10,374 nucleotides of DNA from Ferruginibacter sp. (GTDB taxonomy: Bacteria > Bacteroidota > Bacteroidia > Chitinophagales > Chitinophagaceae), in NCBI GenBank assembly GCA_025357775.1, contig JANXOQ010000181.1, forward strand, positions 1 through 10,374, read 5' to 3'. The translations under genes and the position numbers were made by a program. This document shows positions 1 to 6,282 of the stretch, one piece after another (positions within the stretch are counted from its first letter, which is position 1; each line of letters starts with the position of its first letter). The notes beneath the pieces were generated by a model, which saw nothing but the letters and a program-made list of their open reading frames with translations, was not told where the DNA came from and made no database searches.

Positions 1-1
1 T

Positions 2-382
2 TTAGACGAAAGGCTAAAAATTTTAAAAAATATAAATAAAGATACTTTTAAAAGTAGACGAGAAGAAGTGGTAAACTGGGTAACAGCTGGGGCAGGAAGA
101 TTTTTAAGCAATTTGCCAACAGATTTACATGACGTAAAAGAAGATATTGCTTACCATCTAATAAATATAACGGTTGCCATACAAAAAGTAGCTAATAAAG
201 ATTGTAAAAAAATAAGCACAGAGCTAACTCAAGTAAATGATTTGTCTGCAGAGTTAACGGAGATTATTACAAACAACCATAGAGTTTATACACAAAGTGG
301 TTCATCATCAGGCAATATTGATTATCGCTGGGTATTATTTGTTGTAATAATTTTACTTCGGATGGTTTCTAAGGGCTGTTAA
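2..382 (+). CDS. Hypothetical protein, 5' end outside the window, C-terminal hydrophobic tail
   Basis: I do not recognise this family. The frame is open from base 2 with no stop, so the GTG at 68 is probably internal and the gene begins upstream of the window. At least 126 codons are visible. The start of the visible part is rich in Lys and Arg. The middle looks helical and polar (the stretch NLPTDLHDVKEDIAYHLINI and what follows). A Ser/Gly-rich linker (SGSSSG) comes next, then about 13-15 hydrophobic residues (WVLFVVIILL) and a short basic end. That layout resembles a tail-anchored or single-pass membrane protein with a soluble helical N-terminal part, but this is inference. The stop is 59 bp before the alkane monooxygenase gene on the same strand, with no clear terminator or promoter between, so co-transcription is possible. 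Confidence 0.65.
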   Translation, partial: LDERLKILKNINKDTFKSRREEVVNWVTAGAGRFLSNLPTDLHDVKEDIAYHLINITVAIQKVANKDCKKISTELTQVNDLSAELTEIITNNHRVYTQSGSSSGNIDYRWVLFVVIILLRMVSKGC

Positions 383-441
383 AATACAACTTATCGTTTT
401 TCGTAGCTATTTATTTATCTTACATTCTAATAGTAAAGTAA

Positions 442-1482
442 ATGTTCAAATACATTAAATACCTCAATCCCCTCATCATGTTTGCGCTTGCATATATTAG
501 CTTTACGCATACGGGTATTTTGTGCTGGTTGGTAATGTTTTACTCTTGGGGTTTTGTGCCCTTGTTAGAATTATTTGTAAAACCGAATACAAGAAATATG
601 ACAGCTGCTGAGCAAGAACTTGCAAAGGTAGATAAGCTATATGATTACCTTTTGTACTTAGTAGTTTTAATACAAGTACCAATGTTATTTTTCTTTTTGC
701 ACTCTTTTGTAAATGTACAATTAAGTGTAGCAGATGTACTTGGGCGCATAACAAGCATGGGTATGCTATGTGGCATATTTGGTATAAATGTAGCGCACGA
801 GCTTGGGCATAGAAACAAAAGTTTTGATCAATGGCTTGCAAAAATTTCATTGCTTACTAGCATGTATACACACTTTTTTATAGAGCATAATAAAGGGCAT
901 CATAAAAATGTGGCTACGCCCAACGACCCTAGCAGTTCTCGTTACAACGAAATGGTATATACATTTTATTTTAGAACTATTTCTCTTACATACATATATG
1001 CTTGGCATATAGCTAATGCGGAAATGAAGAAAAAGGGAAACTTAATGTTTAGCCTTAAGAATGAAATGCTACAACTGCAAATTTTACAATTAGCGGTTAT
1101 TGCTACTATTTATTTTTTGTTTGGGGGCACTATTTTATTATACTTTTTTGCAGCAGCCTTTATGGGTATTTTATTGTTAGAAACAGTAAATTATATAGAA
1201 CACTACGGTTTGCAAAGAAAACAAACCAGCGAAACAAGTTATGAAAGAACACAAGTACACCATAGCTGGAACAGTAACCATGTTATAGGTAGAATGCTCT
1301 TGTTTGAGCTTAGTCGCCATAGCGATCACCATTATATGGCTAGTAGAAAATATCAAGTTTTGCAACACCACGATAATGCTCCACAACTACCCACTGGCTA
1401 TCCAGGCTCCATGCTATTGGCACTTTTGCCACCTATATGGTTTAGCGTTATGAATAAAAAAATAAAAGCTTTGCAAGTGTAG
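442..1482 (+). CDS. alkB: Alkane 1-monooxygenase, AlkB-type membrane di-iron enzyme
   Basis: This is an integral-membrane non-haem di-iron hydroxylase. The family oxidises terminal methyl groups of alkanes to 1-alkanols using O2 and electrons from rubredoxin. All signature motifs of the AlkB branch of the fatty-acid-desaturase superfamily are present: HELGH (119-123), EHNKGHH (148-154), NYIEHYGL (250-257) and RHSDHH (292-297). An HHSWNS stretch lies between the last two. After the second histidine box, NDPSSSR matches the usual AlkB continuation. Hydrophobic segments lie near residues 8-45, 68-92, 103-118 and 212-247. At 346 residues it is somewhat shorter than the Pseudomonas enzyme. ATG 442 is the first start in frame and has A-rich sequence before it. 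No rubredoxin or rubredoxin reductase gene is in the window, so the partner must be elsewhere. The actual substrate (alkane, fatty acid or other lipid) cannot be read from sequence. Confidence 0.93.
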   Translation: MFKYIKYLNPLIMFALAYISFTHTGILCWLVMFYSWGFVPLLELFVKPNTRNMTAAEQELAKVDKLYDYLLYLVVLIQVPMLFFFLHSFVNVQLSVADVLGRITSMGMLCGIFGINVAHELGHRNKSFDQWLAKISLLTSMYTHFFIEHNKGHHKNVATPNDPSSSRYNEMVYTFYFRTISLTYIYAWHIANAEMKKKGNLMFSLKNEMLQLQILQLAVIATIYFLFGGTILLYFFAAAFMGILLLETVNYIEHYGLQRKQTSETSYERTQVHHSWNSNHVIGRMLLFELSRHSDHHYMASRKYQVLQHHDNAPQLPTGYPGSMLLALLPPIWFSVMNKKIKALQV

Positions 1483-1488
1483 CTTTTT
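1464..1488 (+). terminator. Weak hairpin across the alkB stop codon
   Basis: AAAAGCT (1464-1470) and AGCTTTT (1481-1487) are perfect complements around a 10-nt loop, and the downstream arm ends in T5. The stem contains only two G:C pairs and overlaps the stop codon at 1480-1482. It could be a weak intrinsic terminator, or chance in A/T-rich DNA. The next gene starts 110 bp downstream. Confidence 0.3.
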
Positions 1489-1592
1489 AAAAGTTAGCAT
1501 GAAACCTAAAATTTAACAGCAATGTTTTAATAATACATAATGGTTTACATAATTAATATTATTTTGCATTACATTCTAAAAAAATAAAAACA

Positions 1593-2063
1593 ATGAAATT
1601 ATTATTTACATGCGTAATTAGCTTTATAGCTTTTACAGCATTTGCACAACCAAATAAAAAACAAGCAGCAAAAGGTGGCACTTATGGTGCAATAACTACA
1701 GCCAAAGATGCTATAGAAGTAAATGCACTTGAAGAAAAACTAGTAACAGTAGAAAAATATAGAGGAAAAGTAAAAGGTACTGTAGCTAGTGTATGCGAAA
1801 AAAAAGGCTGTTGGATGAAACTAGCCACCACAGAGGGTGATGGTATTATGATTCGTTTTAAAGATTATAAATTTTTTATGCCATTAAATATTGTGGGTAA
1901 AGATGTAGTACTTCAAGGGGAAGCTAAAAAAACAGTAACAAGCGTAGAAATGCTAAAACACTATGCAGAAGATGCGGGTAAAAGCAAAGAAGAAATTGAA
2001 AAAATAACGGAAACAAAAACAGAAATAGAATTTATAGCTACTGGTGTTTTAGTAGTTAGTTAA
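1593..2063 (+). CDS. Secreted DUF4920-family protein
   Basis: Residues 1-18 form a signal peptide (positive start, hydrophobic core, cleavage after FAFA-like TAFA before Gln19), so the mature protein of about 138 residues should be periplasmic or exported. The body fits my memory of the DUF4920 family: the VCEKKGCWM motif (Cys68, Cys73, Trp74), RFKDYKFFMP in the middle, then GKDVVLQGEA and HYAEDAGKSKEEI, and a final F-A-x-GV strand. The family has no established function known to me. The two cysteines five apart could form a disulphide or bind a metal; that is inference. ATG 1593 lies in the context ataaaaacaATGA, nearly the same as that of the gene at 8719. A near-match to the -7 element (TTATTTTG, 1559-1566) lies upstream, but no -33 element is visible. 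The gene ends before a strong terminator. Confidence 0.85.
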   Translation: MKLLFTCVISFIAFTAFAQPNKKQAAKGGTYGAITTAKDAIEVNALEEKLVTVEKYRGKVKGTVASVCEKKGCWMKLATTEGDGIMIRFKDYKFFMPLNIVGKDVVLQGEAKKTVTSVEMLKHYAEDAGKSKEEIEKITETKTEIEFIATGVLVVS

Positions 2064-2090
2064 TTGTTAAATGCTTCTATAAATATTAAG

Positions 2091-2122
2091 ATACGGTTAC
2101 ATTTTTTGTAGCCGTATTTTTT
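2091..2122 (+). terminator. Strong intrinsic terminator after the DUF4920 gene
   Basis: An 11-bp stem (2091-2101 with 2107-2117, one G:U pair) closes a five-T loop and is followed by six T residues (2117-2122). It lies in the 62-bp gap between two convergent genes, 27 bp after the DUF4920 stop. It should end plus-strand transcription. There is no clean T-run in the other direction, so use by the minus-strand gene is less certain. Confidence 0.88.
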
Positions 2123-2125
2123 ATT

Positions 2126-3130
2126 TTAATCAGGTTTGTATTCAAAAATAATTTCTGCATTTTGTGAAAGATTTGCACTACCAAATAGCTCATACCTTTT
2201 GCCATTTGGAGTACTAAAAATAAGTAATGCAGTGTTAGGAGGAATACTTCCTAAATTTTCAGCAAATAAAACTATGCTATGGTATTTGATGTTTTCGTCT
2301 AATAAAAGTTCTACCGTTATAGGCTTTTCATTTATTCGCTTTTTGCTTACAATCGTTTTGCCATTGTACAAAATGCTCACAGTATTTCCATCTACAGTGC
2401 CGTTGTCATAAATATTTAAAAATAATTTTTTCTCATTTATAACAATTCGTTTTAGTTCTTTGTTAGTTCTGCCTTCTATTTTTGTTGGTAAAATATTTTC
2501 TTTTGGTTGTGTTTTTGTATTGGGCACTTTTATAACTATAGTATCCTTATTAATTTTTTTAGGTAAATTTACTATTGGCTTAGTAATATTGGTTATTGGT
2601 TTTTTAATTATTGAAGTATTCGTTTTTGCAGGTTCTTTTTTTGTCTTAGCTATTATAGTTGGTTTTAGTTTTTCATAAGTCTTTACACAATTTACCATCT
2701 CCTGTGTCATTGCAGCAGGTAGGCTTGCCACTTTTTTTAGTCTTATTTCACTTGGTTCGCTATTGCCAAAAATCGACCCTGATTTTGTCCTTAAAAATCC
2801 TACTAAATAAGTGATGCCTTTAGAATATTCTACTTTTAATTTAAATTGCATTAAAGAATGATTGTAATGGTTTATCATAAAAGAATACCCATCTAACAAC
2901 CAAGTATTGTACATTTTATTTCTTGAACCTGTAAAATAGCTTTTGCAATAATCCTCCTTATTATTGTATACATAATCCCATGAATAGCCACAAATATTAT
3001 CATCCACTTGCACTATGTTTACTTGTAAATATTCGTATCCATCTATTTCGCCTACCCAAGTACCTGTTAACTTTTGAGCAAACAAATTGCAATTGAAAAA
3101 TAATAAAAATATAAGATAAATTTTTTTCAA
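2126..3130 (-). CDS. Secreted two-domain protein with GTWxGxI-type N-domain and DNGTVDGNTVS C-module
   Basis: Residues 1-18 are a signal peptide ending LFA before Gln19; Cys14 is not in a lipobox, so a soluble exported protein is expected. Residues 20-133 begin LTGTWVGEI, a pattern typical of lipocalin-like or small beta-barrel domains in this phylum. Residues about 155-222 are a low-complexity linker rich in Lys, Thr, Pro and Ile. Residues 223-332 form a second domain with DNGTVDGNTVSI (242-253) and AENLGSIPPNTAL (290-302). I know this module as recurrent in uncharacterised Bacteroidota exported proteins, probably as a beta-sandwich; no activity is established. The start is a TTG: there is no in-frame ATG before residue 73, an upstream stop lies five codons before it, and the TTG is followed directly by KK and the hydrophobic core. 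No TAnnTTTG element is visible upstream. Confidence 0.8.
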   Translation of the reverse strand: MKKIYLIFLLFFNCNLFAQKLTGTWVGEIDGYEYLQVNIVQVDDNICGYSWDYVYNNKEDYCKSYFTGSRNKMYNTWLLDGYSFMINHYNHSLMQFKLKVEYSKGITYLVGFLRTKSGSIFGNSEPSEIRLKKVASLPAAMTQEMVNCVKTYEKLKPTIIAKTKKEPAKTNTSIIKKPITNITKPIVNLPKKINKDTIVIKVPNTKTQPKENILPTKIEGRTNKELKRIVINEKKLFLNIYDNGTVDGNTVSILYNGKTIVSKKRINEKPITVELLLDENIKYHSIVLFAENLGSIPPNTALLIFSTPNGKRYELFGSANLSQNAEIIFEYKPD

Positions 3131-3277
3131 AATAATTGTTTTTTACAATTCAGCTATAAATTTAAAAATGCTTATGTAAGATAAAATTTTTCTATTGTAA
3201 CTATTGCTTTGTTGTTTTTTACTATCATTGAACTTTTATTCAGGAATAAATCTAATAAGACCAATATTAATGAAACC

Positions 3278-3337
3278 TTAAAGTAAATACTTACCACAGT
3301 TGTTTTAAAGAAAACATTGGTAAAAAAGATACTTTAA
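3278..3337. repeat. 60-nt compound inverted repeat (three-segment hairpin)
   Basis: Within the 283-bp gap 3131-3413, which has no gene on either strand, three nested complementary segments stack: TTAAAGTA (3278-3285) with TACTTTAA (3330-3337), TTACCA (3291-3296) with TGGTAA (3318-3323), and TGTTTT (3301-3306) with AAAACA (3311-3316). Small internal loops separate them and the apical loop is AAAG. Together they give 20 base pairs in 60 nt. The strong hairpin 3377-3398 follows about 40 nt later. It could be part of a small RNA, an untranslated-region element or a degraded mobile repeat. No promoter matching TAnnTTTG is visible on the plus strand before it. Confidence 0.45.
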
Positions 3338-3371
3338 ATTTAGAGTAGTAAAAAAAATAGTTCGAAGAAGT

Positions 3372-3405
3372 AAAAAGCGATTCGTAGTACTGAATCGCCT
3401 TTTTT
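3372..3405. terminator. Bidirectional intrinsic terminator
   Basis: GCGATTC (3377-3383) and GAATCGC (3392-3398) form a perfect 7-bp stem with an 8-nt loop. Six T residues follow on the plus strand (3400-3405), and five A residues precede (3372-3376), giving a T-run on the minus strand. It lies just after the stop of the minus-strand scramblase-like gene (3414) and is well placed to terminate the cyclophilin/scramblase transcript. Plus-strand transcription through the gap 3131-3371 would also end here. Confidence 0.85.
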
Positions 3406-3413
3406 AATTATCA

Positions 3414-4010
3414 TTATTTACTTTCTTTTAAAATCATATCTATTGTAATGGCGCAAGATACTATGACCATTTTACTTTTATCTTCTGCATATTCAGGCAC
3501 AATATCTACTACATATTTATCTGCGGTGGTAAATGCTTCTTTCAAAATACCATTCCATTTTTTGGTGATTGTACCAATACTATTTCCCTTATCATCTACT
3601 ATTTTAAAATTCCAGCCTTTCCAATCTCCAGATATATTACCTATTTGAATATTTGCTTCATCAAAAATATTAAAGGTTGGTTTAAGTATAGCAAACTTTT
3701 GTTTTATGCTACCCAACAAATCACCATTTGATTTTGTAAGCGTAATTTTAGACATCCAAAATGTCCACCCTCTTTTAATAACTATAAGCGTACTACCGCT
3801 AAGGTCTATTATTTCTAAATGAAAAGGTAACATGCCTTTTTTTAGCAGTAAACGTAAAAATTTTTGACCTCCAGTAAGCTTTTGGGTTATTAACCCAATT
3901 TCTCCTATCTCATCATATACTTTGTAAGCATTAGTAAATTTAAAAAAGCCTATTTTTTCATCAATAAAAAAAGTGTTTTTTTCAAAAAACTCTGGAAATA
4001 CCATTGACAT
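3414..4010 (-). CDS. Scramblase / LURP-one-related (tubby-like fold) protein
   Basis: The 198-residue protein matches, by pattern, bacterial members of the phospholipid scramblase-related/LURP-one group, which share the tubby C-terminal beta-barrel with a buried C-terminal helix. Recognisable parts in order are the NTFFIDEKIGFFKFTNAYKVYD opening (about 12-33, here in two blocks FFIDEKIGFFKF and NAYKVYD), IKRGWTFWMSKI (78-89), LGSIKQKF (98-105), GDWKGWNFKI (127-136), ITKKW (147-151), EAFTTADKYVV (156-166) and a hydrophobic C-terminal helix (about 181-195). There is no signal peptide, so it is probably cytoplasmic or membrane-associated. The biochemical role of bacterial members is unknown; true lipid scrambling should not be assumed. 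A second ATG lies at codon 3. It is 40 bp downstream of the cyclophilin gene without an intervening promoter element or terminator, so the two are likely co-transcribed. Confidence 0.78.
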   Translation of the reverse strand: MSMVFPEFFEKNTFFIDEKIGFFKFTNAYKVYDEIGEIGLITQKLTGGQKFLRLLLKKGMLPFHLEIIDLSGSTLIVIKRGWTFWMSKITLTKSNGDLLGSIKQKFAILKPTFNIFDEANIQIGNISGDWKGWNFKIVDDKGNSIGTITKKWNGILKEAFTTADKYVVDIVPEYAEDKSKMVIVSCAITIDMILKESK

Positions 4011-4050
4011 AAAAAAAGTTAAAGGTTGAAAGTTTTAAAATTGAGTATTA

Positions 4051-4494
4051 TTATGCTTGTTGGTCTAAAGTTACTTTTATCATTTTATCGCCGCCTTGTA
4101 TCTCATCTAAAATATCTAGCCCTTCGATAACTTTTCCAAAGCAAGTATGGTTGCCATCTAAATGCTGTGTGCCTTGTCTATTATGGCAAATAAAAAATTG
4201 TGAGCCACCAGTATTTCTACCTCTATGTGCCATACTCAGTACTCCTCTATCATGGTATTGGTTTGGTGCAGCTACTTCACAATTGATAGTATACCCAGGA
4301 CCACCAGCACCAGTGCCATTGGGGCATCCTGCTTGTACCATAAAGTTTGGTATTACCCTATGAAAACTTAGCCCATCATAAAAGCCTTTGCCTATAAGTA
4401 TTTTAAAATTTTCTACTGCTATTGGTGTAGCATCGTCATACAATTCAAAACTCATTGTGCCTTTGTTTGTTTCTATTTTTCCTGTTGTTGTCAT
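4051..4494 (-). CDS. Cyclophilin-type peptidyl-prolyl cis-trans isomerase (PpiB-like, cytoplasmic)
   Basis: A 147-residue cyclophilin that interconverts cis and trans peptide bonds before proline. Counted from the chosen ATG, the active-site residues are all visible: FHRVI with catalytic Arg46, Phe51 and Gln54 in the NFMVQAG stretch, MAHRG, Gln99 and Phe101 in SQFFI, and His116 in LDGNHTCFGKV. The position of the cyclosporin-contact Trp of human CypA is His111, as is common in bacterial cyclophilins. No signal peptide is present, so the enzyme is cytoplasmic. The reading frame could extend to a TTG at 4512, but ATG 4494 is preferred: a good -7 element (4510-4517) overlaps that TTG and would place the transcript start between the two. 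The domain begins directly at GKIETNKG. It is probably the first gene of a transcript that includes the scramblase-like gene. Confidence 0.95.
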   Translation of the reverse strand: MTTTGKIETNKGTMSFELYDDATPIAVENFKILIGKGFYDGLSFHRVIPNFMVQAGCPNGTGAGGPGYTINCEVAAPNQYHDRGVLSMAHRGRNTGGSQFFICHNRQGTQHLDGNHTCFGKVIEGLDILDEIQGGDKMIKVTLDQQA

Positions 4495-4509
4495 ATTGTT
4501 TATTTTATG

Positions 4510-4517
4510 CAAAATTA
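4510..4517 (-). promoter_or_regulatory. Bacteroidota -7 element (TAATTTTG) for the cyclophilin gene
   Basis: On the minus strand the sequence TAATTTTG matches TAnnTTTG exactly and sits 15 bp before ATG 4494. This implies a short leader of roughly 10 nt with an A-rich start region. No clear TTG is visible near -33, so support rests on the -7 element and its position. Confidence 0.5.
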
Positions 4518-4816
4518 AGTTGTTTATTTTTGTTTAATATATCTATGCGAAATATTTGCCATTTATATACCAATACATTTTTTATTTGCAGGTATCTTTT
4601 GGTATTTCCACTTATTTATTTGGGGGCAAAGGATTTTCAAAAATTAAAACAGATAGGGTTATGTTTTAGAATTTTTACAAACTAATAATTTCTAATACAA
4701 TTTGGAGAACCTTGGTCTTTAAATGTTTTAAATATTTTTCTTTATATTATTTGAGTTAACGGATGAAACAAAATTATTTTTACTAATACACTCATTAGAA
4801 ACAAAGTCAATAAATT
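4518..4816. other. Gene-free intergenic region with an A/T-rich hairpin at 4639-4676
   Basis: This 299-bp gap between thiL and the cyclophilin gene holds no supported gene. A hairpin pairs 4639-4651 (AAAAATTAAAACA) with 4662-4676 (TGTTTTAGAATTTTT): 13 base pairs with a 2-nt bulge and a 10-nt loop. Read on the minus strand it lies 141 nt after the thiL stop and might act as a poor terminator, but it has one G:C pair only. A 7-bp inverted repeat ATACCAA/TTGGTAT (4567-4573, 4599-4605) has a 25-nt loop. A 46-codon ATG frame on the plus strand (4542-4682) shows no coding character. Confidence 0.4.
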
Positions 4817-5845
4817 TTACTTCTTCAAATGATTCCAACCTTGGGCTACTAATGGATGCTTATTGCCACCTCTTGTTATTAAATGTTTGCCTTCGCCAGC
4901 ATCTGTTATATAACCAATAATGCTTATGGACGGGTTTAATTTTATTTGCTCATAATCTGATTGTGGCACTGTAAATAAAAGTTCATAATCTTCGCCGCCG
5001 CTTAATACACATGCGGTTGGGTCCATTTGTAATTTATAAGCAAACTCTTTCATTTCATCTGCCATCGGAAATTTATCTTCATACAACACACAGCCTACTT
5101 CACTTTGTTTACATATATGCATTATCTCACTACTTAGTCCATCGCTAATATCTATCATACTAGTAGGCATTATATTTTCTTCTGCAAAATATTCAATAAT
5201 ATCTTGCCTTGCTTCTGGTTTTAATAATCTGCCTACAATATATATTTGTCCTTCAAGGTCAGGTTGTGCACCAGTTTCTTCAAAAATTCTTTTTTCTCTT
5301 TCAAGCAATGTGAGTCCTAAAAATGCTCCACCAAGCTCACCACTTACACAAATTAAATCGCCACTTTTTGCACCACTTCTTCTTACATACGCATCTGGTG
5401 CTACTTCGCCAATGGCGGTTATACTTATTACAAACCCTCGTAGCGAAGTCGTGGTATCACCTCCCACCAAATCTACCCCATATTTTTCGCATGCAGCATA
5501 CACACCTTCATAAAATTCATTCAGTGTTTCTAGCGAAAACCTATTGCTAAAACCAATGCTCAATACTATTTGTGTTGGGGTAGCATTCATAGCATAAATA
5601 TCGCTAAGGTTTACTACCACTGCTTTGTAGCCCAAATGTTTTAGTGGGGTGTATGATAAATCAAAATGCACTCCTTCTAAAAGTAAGTCAGATGATATTA
5701 CTGTTTGTCTACCAAAATGGTCTATCACAGCAGCATCATCTCCCACGCTTAATATAGTAGAACTTTGCTTTGTTTCGTTGTGTTGTGTAAGGTGGTCTAT
5801 AAGTTCAAATTCCCCGAGGGACGATATTTCTGTACGTTCTTGCAT
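4817..5845 (-). CDS. thiL: Thiamine-monophosphate kinase
   Basis: ThiL phosphorylates thiamine monophosphate with ATP to give thiamine diphosphate, the last step of coenzyme synthesis, in the cytoplasm. The 342-residue length from ATG 5845 fits the family. Motifs in order: RTEISSLGEFELIDHL (4-19), metal-binding GDDAAV (35-40), SSDLLLEGVHFDL (51-63), NLSDIYAMNATP (79-90), GGDTT (128-132), SGELGGAFLGL (168-178), DISDG (232-236) and SGGEDYELLFT (282-292). All expected aspartates for Mg-ATP binding are present, so it should be active. The frame extends to a TTG at 5899, but the extra 18 residues lie outside the conserved domain and cover a palindrome, so ATG 5845 is preferred. No other thiamine gene is nearby and no TPP riboswitch sequence is visible in its leader. 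The next gene downstream on its strand is 323 bp away. Confidence 0.95.
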   Translation of the reverse strand: MQERTEISSLGEFELIDHLTQHNETKQSSTILSVGDDAAVIDHFGRQTVISSDLLLEGVHFDLSYTPLKHLGYKAVVVNLSDIYAMNATPTQIVLSIGFSNRFSLETLNEFYEGVYAACEKYGVDLVGGDTTTSLRGFVISITAIGEVAPDAYVRRSGAKSGDLICVSGELGGAFLGLTLLEREKRIFEETGAQPDLEGQIYIVGRLLKPEARQDIIEYFAEENIMPTSMIDISDGLSSEIMHICKQSEVGCVLYEDKFPMADEMKEFAYKLQMDPTACVLSGGEDYELLFTVPQSDYEQIKLNPSISIIGYITDAGEGKHLITRGGNKHPLVAQGWNHLKK

Positions 5846-5872
5846 AATTATGATTTTAGATTTTGAGTTCTC

Positions 5873-5904
5873 GTAAATTCGGTTCACAGAATTTACCAAA
5901 CTTT
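5873..5904 (-). promoter_or_regulatory. Palindrome and possible -7 element upstream of thiL
   Basis: GTAAATTC (5873-5880) and GAATTTAC (5889-5896) are perfect 8-bp inverted arms around an 8-nt spacer, 27 bp before ATG 5845. Directly upstream on the minus strand, AAAGTTTG (5904-5897) differs from TAnnTTTG in one position, or is TAnnnTTTG if the spacer is allowed one more base. If this is the promoter, the palindrome lies at the transcription start, where it could be a repressor operator or a leader hairpin. Both parts are tentative. Confidence 0.35.
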
Positions 5905-6282
5905 AAACTTTACGTTAATAACCTTTCTTGTTATAAAATATTTTCATTCATTTTTGTTTTGTTAATGAGAAGCGTTCAATGGTTTGTTGTTGGGAGCTCA
6001 AACTATTTAGGAAATACCATTCACCAATGAAGATGTTCTCTTTTCTGCAATTTTTATTAAATTATCGCATTGACCTAAGTTTTATTTTCATGAGTTTATG
6101 CTTCATGAAAAGTTATAAACCAAACTTGCTGTCAACGTGTATCATGAGAAATCAGTTTTATCATCGCTAACACTAAAATCTTTAAGCCTTGCAAATATAC
6201 TGCATAGCTTTTTACACTTTTAATTGATTATTTGTAAGAAACCTTTTGTTATTTAAAATTAATATTCTTTATTCGCATCTAC
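5905..6282. other. Gene-free divergent intergenic region with a 9-bp inverted repeat at 6085-6111
   Basis: This stretch separates divergent thiL and the GT2 gene. It contains TTTTCATGA (6085-6093) and TCATGAAAA (6103-6111), a perfect 9-bp inverted repeat with a 9-nt spacer; a related half-site TCATGAGAAA follows at 6142-6151. A 63-codon plus-strand frame (5979-6170) has a composition rich in Cys, Phe and Met and codons unlike its neighbours, so I do not call it a gene. I checked minus-strand ATG frames here and found none longer than about 15 codons. No exact TAnnTTTG element is present for the GT2 gene. Confidence 0.45.

Noticed and set aside
503..850. 115-codon minus-strand frame inside alkB
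   Set aside because: It is antisense to a gene with complete histidine motifs and has no domain signature of its own.
1521..1570. Inverted A/T-rich segments AATAATA/TATTATT before the DUF4920 gene
   Set aside because: Only A:T pairs with a 21-nt loop; expected by chance at this base composition.
4495..4512. TTG start extending the cyclophilin by six residues
   Set aside because: The TTG is part of an exact -7 promoter element, and ATG 4494 begins right before the conserved domain.
4455..4685. 76-codon plus-strand frame, including a 46-codon ATG version from 4542
   Set aside because: Its first part is antisense to the cyclophilin gene, and the rest looks like translated A/T-rich intergenic DNA with no recognisable features.
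5846..5899. TTG start extending ThiL by 18 residues
   Set aside because: The extra segment covers a palindrome and lies outside the conserved domain; ATG 5845 gives the usual ThiL N-terminus.
5846..6000. TPP riboswitch upstream of thiL
   Set aside because: None of the conserved thi-box sequence is visible in the leader on the coding strand; only the palindrome is present.
5979..6170. 63-codon plus-strand frame in the thiL-GT2 gap
   Set aside because: Composition is rich in Cys, Phe and Met, codon choice differs from neighbouring genes, and no motif or start context supports it.
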